From Roseospirillum parvum (GTDB lineage Bacteria > Pseudomonadota > Alphaproteobacteria > Rhodospirillales > Rhodospirillaceae): a DNA stretch of 51,976 bases. Positions 47,090-51,976 of the stretch are shown piece by piece. The stretch covers positions 1-51,976 of the forward strand of contig NZ_FNCV01000013.1 in NCBI RefSeq assembly GCF_900100455.1. Reading direction: 5' to 3'. Every line of letters starts with the position of its first letter. Within the stretch, counting starts at the first letter, position 1. The notes beneath the pieces are model-generated. The model worked only from the letters and a program-made list of their open reading frames with translations. It did no database searches and was not told the DNA's origin. The translations under genes were made by a program, and so were the position numbers.

Positions 47090-48907
47090 ATGTCCACCGA
47101 CCCCACCCCCGCCACCCCCTGGAGCGCCGACGGCCTGCTGGTCGGCTGGTCGCTGGAGGCGGAACGGCGGCGCCTGCCGATCGGCTTCGCCCGCCAGCCG
47201 GAACCGCCCGCCGTGCCCCGGGCGATGGGGCGCGACGACGAGGCGCTGATCGTCGACGGCCCCGATCCCGAGGGCCTGGACGCCATCCTTTATCAGGGCA
47301 ACGGCCATCTGATGACGGTGGCCTCGACCGGCGCCGGCAAGGGGGTGGGCTGCATCATTCCGGCCCTGTTGAGCTATCCTGGCTCGGTGATCGTGATCGA
47401 CCCCAAGGGCGAGAATTACGCCGTCACCGCCCGTCGGCGGGCCGAGATGGGGCAACAGGTCCATGTGCTCGACCCCTTCGGGGTGACCGGGGCGGCGGAC
47501 CCGGCGGCGCTCAACCCGCTGGACCTGCTGCCCCGGGGCGCGGAGCTGGCCGAGGGCGTGGACGACGCCACCATGATGGCCGAATTGATCATCCAGGGCG
47601 CCGCCTCCACCCGCGAGCCCTTCTGGGACATGACCGCCCAGGCGGCGTTGACCGGGATCATCCTGTATGTGGCCGGGCACGCCCCGCCCAACCTGCGCAC
47701 CCCCTCCGAGGTGCGCTACCTGCTCAGCCAGGGGCGGCGCCAGATGACCAGCCTGCTGGGGGAGATGGCCAACAGCCCGATCGCCCATGTGCGCGAGGCG
47801 GCGGGCATCGTCTCGGGCATGGAACCCAAGATGGTCGCCTCGGTGATGAGCATCGCCCAGACCCACAGCGACTTCCTGAAAAGCCCCGCCGTGCGGGCCA
47901 GCACCGGGCGCACCACCATCCCCCTGGGCGAGCTGACCGAGGGGCGGCCGATGACCATCTATCTGGTCCTGCCGCCGGACCGTCTGGAAAGCCATGGCAA
48001 GCTGCTGCGCCTGTGGATCGGCGTGCTGATGCGCGCCGTGGTGCGGCGCAGCCGGCCGCCCGAGACCTCGACCCTGTTCCTGATCGACGAGGCGGCCCAG
48101 CTCGGATCGCTGAACCAGTTGCGCCAGGCGATCACCCTGCTGCGCGGCTACGGCCTGCAAACCTGGACCTTCTGGCAGGACCTTTCGCAGCTCAAGCGGC
48201 TTTATCCCGATGATTGGGAGACCATGCTCAACAACTGCCGGGTGCTTCAGTTCTTCGGCATCAACAACCTTCAGAACGCCCGCCAGGTGGGCGCGGTGAG
48301 CGGCTTCGAGGACGACCGCGAACTGGTCGAGCTGGACGGCGACGAGATGCTGCTCTGTCTGGCCGGCGACGACCCGGTGATCGCCCAGAAGCCCAACTAC
48401 CTGCGCGACTCCCCGTTCGGGGGCCAGTTCGACCCCAACCCCTTCCACATGCGGGGGGACGAGGACCGGGTGACGGCCCGCCGGCCGCGCCGGGTCTTCC
48501 AGTTGCCGGTGTCGTCGCGGCAGCGGCGCCGGGCCGAGGCCGGGCAGGCCTTCTGGGCCCTGGCCCGGATGCTGGCTCCGGAGCCGGGCGGAACGGTCAG
48601 CGAAAACCTGCTGGCCAGCCTCGACCTTCTGGGCGAGCAGTTGTTGGGGACCAGCCAGGGGGCCAAGGTGCGTCGGCTGTGGACGGCGATGGCCGAAGGC
48701 GGCGCCGACGCCCCGCCTGACGGTCCCCTGGCCCGGGAGCTGCGGGCGGCGATGCCCGACGAGGGGCCCTACTCGCGGGATTATCTGGAGCTTCTGTTCA
48801 ATCAGCCGATCGATGAAATCCTGAAAGGGATCGCCCCGCTGGTGCGCGCGCGCAACCGCGCCGCCGACCCGCCGCCGCGGGAGGACTCCCCGCGCCGGGC
48901 CGGATAA
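47090..48907 (+). CDS. VirD4/TraG-type coupling ATPase (orphan)
   Basis: The 605-residue protein starts at ATG 47090 behind GGGAGG. Walker A is VASTGAGKGVG (residues 77-87) and Walker B is LFLIDEAAQLG (329-339). Other family motifs are VIVIDPKGENYAVTARRR, LNPLD and RGYGLQTWTFWQDLSQLK. VirD4/TraG proteins deliver DNA or protein to type IV secretion systems. This one has no N-terminal membrane helices and no type IV secretion gene nearby, so it may be a soluble orphan or the remnant of a mobile element. The C-terminal 130 residues are unassigned. Confidence 0.85.
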   Translation: MSTDPTPATPWSADGLLVGWSLEAERRRLPIGFARQPEPPAVPRAMGRDDEALIVDGPDPEGLDAILYQGNGHLMTVASTGAGKGVGCIIPALLSYPGSVIVIDPKGENYAVTARRRAEMGQQVHVLDPFGVTGAADPAALNPLDLLPRGAELAEGVDDATMMAELIIQGAASTREPFWDMTAQAALTGIILYVAGHAPPNLRTPSEVRYLLSQGRRQMTSLLGEMANSPIAHVREAAGIVSGMEPKMVASVMSIAQTHSDFLKSPAVRASTGRTTIPLGELTEGRPMTIYLVLPPDRLESHGKLLRLWIGVLMRAVVRRSRPPETSTLFLIDEAAQLGSLNQLRQAITLLRGYGLQTWTFWQDLSQLKRLYPDDWETMLNNCRVLQFFGINNLQNARQVGAVSGFEDDRELVELDGDEMLLCLAGDDPVIAQKPNYLRDSPFGGQFDPNPFHMRGDEDRVTARRPRRVFQLPVSSRQRRRAEAGQAFWALARMLAPEPGGTVSENLLASLDLLGEQLLGTSQGAKVRRLWTAMAEGGADAPPDGPLARELRAAMPDEGPYSRDYLELLFNQPIDEILKGIAPLVRARNRAADPPPREDSPRRAG

Positions 48908-48979
48908 GGGGCCTTCTGGGCGATCCGGAACGGGGGTGCGGCGACCGTTCGCGCCAATATTGGAGGCTCTGGGGCGGGA

Positions 48980-50509
48980 TCAGGGGCGTGGCGTCGAGGT
49001 CGGGCCTGGCGCGCGGTGGTGCAGGGCCCGGGCGGTGAGCAGGATGACCCCGGAAAGGCGGCGCAAGGCGCGGATCAGGTGCAGGGAGCGCGGCGGGTCG
49101 GTCCACAGGCGGTCGGCGGCGACCACCGCCGGCCAGTCGATCCCGGCCCCCGGGGGCGCCTGGCCCTGGGTTCGCATGGCCTGAAGGAAGAGGTCGGCGA
49201 GCAGGCCGTGGCCGATCACCGTGGGATGCAGGCCGTCCAGACTGACCAGGCCGCCACGGGCCACGCGGCGGCCGTTCCGGCGCGCCGGCGCGGCATGGAA
49301 GAAGCGGCCATCCAAAGGGCCGGTGCGGGCGCGCAGGGCCCGGGGCAGGGCGACCCGGGGGCGGCCGCCGGTGCGGGTCCAGGCGGCCCCGTCGAGGGCG
49401 GCCCCGGTCTCGACCACGATCCAGCGCGGCCGGGCCAGCCCCGCGTTCAAGACCCGGGCGGTGTGGCGGATGGTGGCGTTGTAGGCGTCGATGGTGGCGT
49501 CCAGGAACAGGCCCTGATCGCGGCAAAGGTGGGGACCGCCATCGGCGACGAAGGACTCGCCGAAGGGAAACCAGGTCCAGGCCTCCGGATGGTGGACCCC
49601 CTCGACAACCCGCCGTCCGCCCACCCCGCGTAGCAGGGCGGCGCTGGTCAGATGGGGCAGGGTGCCCAGATAGACCCGCCAATGGGGATCACGGTTGCGC
49701 CGCATGGCGGCCTCCAGGTGGTCGGCCAGGGTGGCGTAGTCGGCCGCGAAGTCGGCCGGGCTCCAGACCGTCCACCCGCGGGCGGCGCGCGCCAGGTGGT
49801 CGAGGCCGGCCAGATCGCGCCCCGCCTCCCCCGGGGTGGGCCGAATGGAGAGGTGGCTGGCGGCGGCAATGGCGTTGTTGGCGCCCAACCAGCAGACCAC
49901 CCGGCGTATCCCCCGTTCCTCGGCGTGGCGGGCCAGCCAGACGACTTGCGAATGGTCGTCCAGGGCGGCGTCCAGGCGCGGGTTGAGCATGCGCAGGGCG
50001 GAGCGATGAAAAGGACGTGAAGGGCCGCTCAGAAAGCCGTCGGAGAGCAGGCCGCGGTCCGCTCCGATGAGCTGTTGGCAGAGCCCCGGGGTGACCTGCC
50101 AGGCATCGGCGACCATGAAGCCGAAGCTGGCCACGTTGGGCCACCAGGGGGGATCGTCGGCCCACTGCCCGGGGCGGTCGCGCCGGGTGCTGCCGGGGCC
50201 GCGCTCGTAGTGGGTTTCGGCCTGATCGAGAACGTCGTTGACCTGGGCGGTGGCGGCCAGCCAGACATCGGGCCGGCGCGCCCGGGCGAGGCTCTCAAGG
50301 CGGTGGAAAACAGCCTCGAGATCGACCGGCAGGCCGCCCGCCGGCCAGAGCGGCGTGGGCCAGCCGGGGTCTTGCGGGTCGGGCGCCGCCAGGGCCTTGG
50401 CCAGCCACACCGGCCAGCCCCGGTCCGCGCCGCTGACCGTGCCCGAGATCAGCCCCTGGGACAGGCTGTCTCCGATCACGAAAAGCGGCAATGTGCGGCA
50501 GTCGCCCAT
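48980..50509 (-). CDS. SGNH/GDSL-type hydrolase
   Basis: The 509-residue protein starts at ATG 50509. Block I is LFVIGDSLSQGLI (Ser15), the Asn block is VVCWLGANNAIAA, and the catalytic Asp/His pair is in LDGLHPTVIGHG (Asp425, His428). The family hydrolyses esters, lipids or glycans; the substrate here cannot be named. No signal peptide is obvious. It is longer than typical SGNH enzymes, with a 60-residue basic C-terminal extension. It lies convergent with the coupling ATPase gene. Confidence 0.8.
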   Translation of the reverse strand: MGDCRTLPLFVIGDSLSQGLISGTVSGADRGWPVWLAKALAAPDPQDPGWPTPLWPAGGLPVDLEAVFHRLESLARARRPDVWLAATAQVNDVLDQAETHYERGPGSTRRDRPGQWADDPPWWPNVASFGFMVADAWQVTPGLCQQLIGADRGLLSDGFLSGPSRPFHRSALRMLNPRLDAALDDHSQVVWLARHAEERGIRRVVCWLGANNAIAAASHLSIRPTPGEAGRDLAGLDHLARAARGWTVWSPADFAADYATLADHLEAAMRRNRDPHWRVYLGTLPHLTSAALLRGVGGRRVVEGVHHPEAWTWFPFGESFVADGGPHLCRDQGLFLDATIDAYNATIRHTARVLNAGLARPRWIVVETGAALDGAAWTRTGGRPRVALPRALRARTGPLDGRFFHAAPARRNGRRVARGGLVSLDGLHPTVIGHGLLADLFLQAMRTQGQAPPGAGIDWPAVVAADRLWTDPPRSLHLIRALRRLSGVILLTARALHHRAPGPTSTPRP

Positions 50510-50591
50510 ATCCAACCACGCGGTGTCCCCGGATCGCCTGAGAGTGCGTCAGCCTGGAGGGCATGGCAACCTTTGGCCGTGTGGACAACGT

Positions 50592-50852
50592 TCAGGGCAC
50601 CTCGATCAGATCCAGGCGCAGCGCCTTGACCAGGGCCTGCTCCCGGGTCCGGGCGCCCAGCCGGCGACGGGCACTGGCGATATGCACATCGACCGTGACC
50701 CGGGCAATGCCCAACTCGTGGGCGATGGCCTTGTTGAGCAGTCCCTGGCCCAGCAGGCTGAGGCATTGGCGCTCGCGCGGGGTCAGCCGGGGCGGTGGCG
50801 GCGGGGCAACGGGGCCGGAGGGCGAGGCTGCAACGGCGGCGTTCTGGTGCAT
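50592..50852 (-). CDS. HTH-only LuxR-type DNA-binding protein
   Basis: The 86-residue protein starts at ATG 50852 behind GAGGGAGA. A Pro/Ala-rich N-terminus (about 25 residues, PVAPPPPPRL) precedes a GerE/LuxR HTH: LTPRERQCLSLLGQGLLNKA, then VTVDVHIASARRRL and TREQALVKALRLDLI. It closely parallels the HTH-only protein at 21161-21457, so these are paralogues. No sensor domain is encoded. Confidence 0.8.
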   Translation of the reverse strand: MHQNAAVAASPSGPVAPPPPPRLTPRERQCLSLLGQGLLNKAIAHELGIARVTVDVHIASARRRLGARTREQALVKALRLDLIEVP

Positions 50853-50990
50853 CGGCGTGTCTCCCTCGGTTGTCCTGAGGGGAGCAGATAAGCCGACCTC
50901 GCAGGCCGTCTCAATCAAACCGAGAGCTGTGATTTGACATGTCTCGGGCCGAGTTGCCCGGGCGCCGACCGCGAGCCCGGCCCGAGGCGC

Positions 50991-51743
50991 CTACCAATGG
51001 CGGCGATAGGCTTCGGCGACGGCCTCGAAGCCCGGCAGATCGCTGCCCAGGAAATCGACCTCCACGACCCGGGCTACATCGAACAGGCCGGGGCAGCGGG
51101 GGCGGTTCTGACGCACCTCGTCGATCAGGTCGGTGGCAACCAGCAAAACGGCCCGCCCGTCGCCGCCCAGGAAGTGGCTGCGCCAATAGTCCGCCTCCAG
51201 CATGCTGTCGCGGATGTGCTGGCGGTCGGCGCCGTCATAGATCGGCGTCAATGCCTTGCAGGAGGTGAAGGACAGAACACCACCCCGCCGGGCGATCACA
51301 TCGATCTCGTTGATCCGTTTGCGCGGTCCGCCGTCCGCCGGCCGCGAACTCGCCCACCAGGCAACCCGCTGACTGAAGAAAACCTCATCGGCGCCTCCGG
51401 CGCGGGCGGCCAGGGCGGCGAACTCCTCAAGCCAGGCCCCGGTCAGGTAGGCCCGCGCCCAGGGTTGGGGGCAGGAAACAAGGTTGCGGGCGCGATCCCA
51501 CTGAATTGCCTCCGCCCTTGCCAGTTGCCCCAGAAGCTCCCGGTCGGCGGGGTCGGGGGCCGGGTAGCGAAAGGTCTTGCCACCGGCGGCATTGGCCAGG
51601 GCCTTCTTGAAGGCGTGCAGGCGGGGATAGGCGCGCCAAAGGTACTTGGTCAGCGGTGCCCGCGTCGCCGCACCGGCCACGGGCCGGACCGGAGTCTCAA
51701 GCTGGATGCCGCGCCGGGTGAGGAGATGGCCGATGCTGCCCAT
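50991..51743 (-). CDS. DUF1887 (Card1/Can2-like) nuclease domain without CARF
   Basis: The 250-residue protein is started at ATG 51743. GAWLEEFAALAARAGG and VFFSQRVAW, then RINEIDVIARRGGVLSFTSC with Lys163, match the PD-(D/E)xK nuclease half of Card1/Can2, ring-nucleotide-activated effectors of type III CRISPR. Card1 normally has an N-terminal CARF domain (about 140 residues), which is absent. The catalytic Glu of E-C-K appears as Ser161 (TSCK), while Asp148 and Lys163 are kept. It may be decayed, or act without ligand. Upstream is a 16-bp tandem repeat. It is 10 kb from the type III operon. Confidence 0.65.
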   Translation of the reverse strand: MGSIGHLLTRRGIQLETPVRPVAGAATRAPLTKYLWRAYPRLHAFKKALANAAGGKTFRYPAPDPADRELLGQLARAEAIQWDRARNLVSCPQPWARAYLTGAWLEEFAALAARAGGADEVFFSQRVAWWASSRPADGGPRKRINEIDVIARRGGVLSFTSCKALTPIYDGADRQHIRDSMLEADYWRSHFLGGDGRAVLLVATDLIDEVRQNRPRCPGLFDVARVVEVDFLGSDLPGFEAVAEAYRRHW

Positions 51744-51754
51744 TGTCTTGTCGC

Positions 51755-51818
51755 AAGTTGACCGAAGTGTAAGTTGACCGAAGCGTAAGTTGACCGAAGC
51801 GCAAGTTGACCGAAAAGA
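51755..51818 (-). repeat. 16-bp tandem repeat, four copies
   Basis: AAGTTGACCGAAGYGY is repeated at 51755, 51771, 51787 and 51803, the last copy degenerating after AAGTTGACCGAA. The block begins 12 nt upstream of the DUF1887 start codon. Each unit contains TTGACC, so it could be a multi-copy operator, an iteron-like site, or simply a slippage product at a truncated gene end. Confidence 0.9.
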
Positions 51819-51964
51819 AAATCGAGCGAAACGAGGCATGGGCGCCTGCCGGGTCGGCCGGTCATCCAGCCCCACCGTCTTAGAGTCTGATTCGAAACTC
51901 CGTGAAGGATATCAGGGCCTTGCGAGAAGGCGGGTGACCCGCCGAATGTGGGCGAGAAGGAGCC

Positions 51965-51976
51965 ATGTTTCGGCGC
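51965..51976 (+). CDS. Start of a gene running off the right edge
   Basis: An ATG at 51965 follows a strong AGAAGGAG ribosome site and encodes M-F-R-R before the window ends. The 51870-51964 segment has short inverted sequences (GAGTCTGATTCGAAACTC) that could be an insertion-sequence end. The product is unknown. Confidence 0.3.

Noticed and set aside
16041-50852. A complete LuxI/LuxR quorum circuit.
   Set aside because: No reading frame resembles an acyl-homoserine-lactone synthase; all LuxR proteins here are solos.

Overview
The window is high-GC with tightly packed genes and many LuxR-type regulators. Together with DUF4402 pilins, alphaproteobacterial-style phage remnants and HD-GYP signalling, this points to an alphaproteobacterium, probably in the Rhodospirillales. 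That placement is an inference from gene content; no rRNA or housekeeping marker is present.

The left part (about 1-13.8 kb) is a complete type I-G (formerly I-U) CRISPR-Cas locus. An array of 55 repeats and 54 spacers sits next to a leader and a minus-strand operon cas3 / csx17 / csb1 / csb2 / cas4-cas1 fusion / cas2. Neighbouring genes overlap or nearly touch, and both the operon and the array read leftward. The tail of an IS5-like transposase lies beyond the leader-distal end.

The 14-29 kb part is regulatory and surface-related. It holds several LuxR-type proteins with no luxI, an HD-GYP/receiver pair, and a chaperone-usher-like pilus operon (two DUF4402 subunits, chaperone, usher). A second LuxR/DUF4402/DUF4402 operon and a probable decayed pilin gene are also present. 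A block of long palindromes separates the pilus genes from a LuxR gene, and a small phage-tail-like cassette follows.

The 30-47 kb part is a second CRISPR-Cas system, an unusual type III locus. Its effector operon encodes a Cas10-like protein with a literal GGDEF motif and no HD domain, two proteins built from fused RAMP domains, and a RAMP protein with a C-terminal cold-shock domain. A phage CII-like regulator follows, then a 1051-residue protein that joins a DHH phosphoesterase-like domain to a CorA-like helical/membrane domain. By analogy with NrN and CorA of SAM-AMP type III systems, this last gene is the best candidate for a single-chain nucleotide-signalling membrane effector. A divergent cas6, a reverse transcriptase-Cas1 fusion, cas2 and two arrays with related repeats and leaders complete the system. 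Several spacers carry Shine-Dalgarno or terminator-like sequences in the orientation expected for crRNAs antisense to mRNA.

The right end (47-52 kb) has an orphan VirD4/TraG-type coupling ATPase, an SGNH hydrolase, another HTH-only LuxR protein, and a DUF1887 (Card1/Can2-like) nuclease that lacks a CARF domain and one catalytic acid, next to a four-copy 16-bp tandem repeat.
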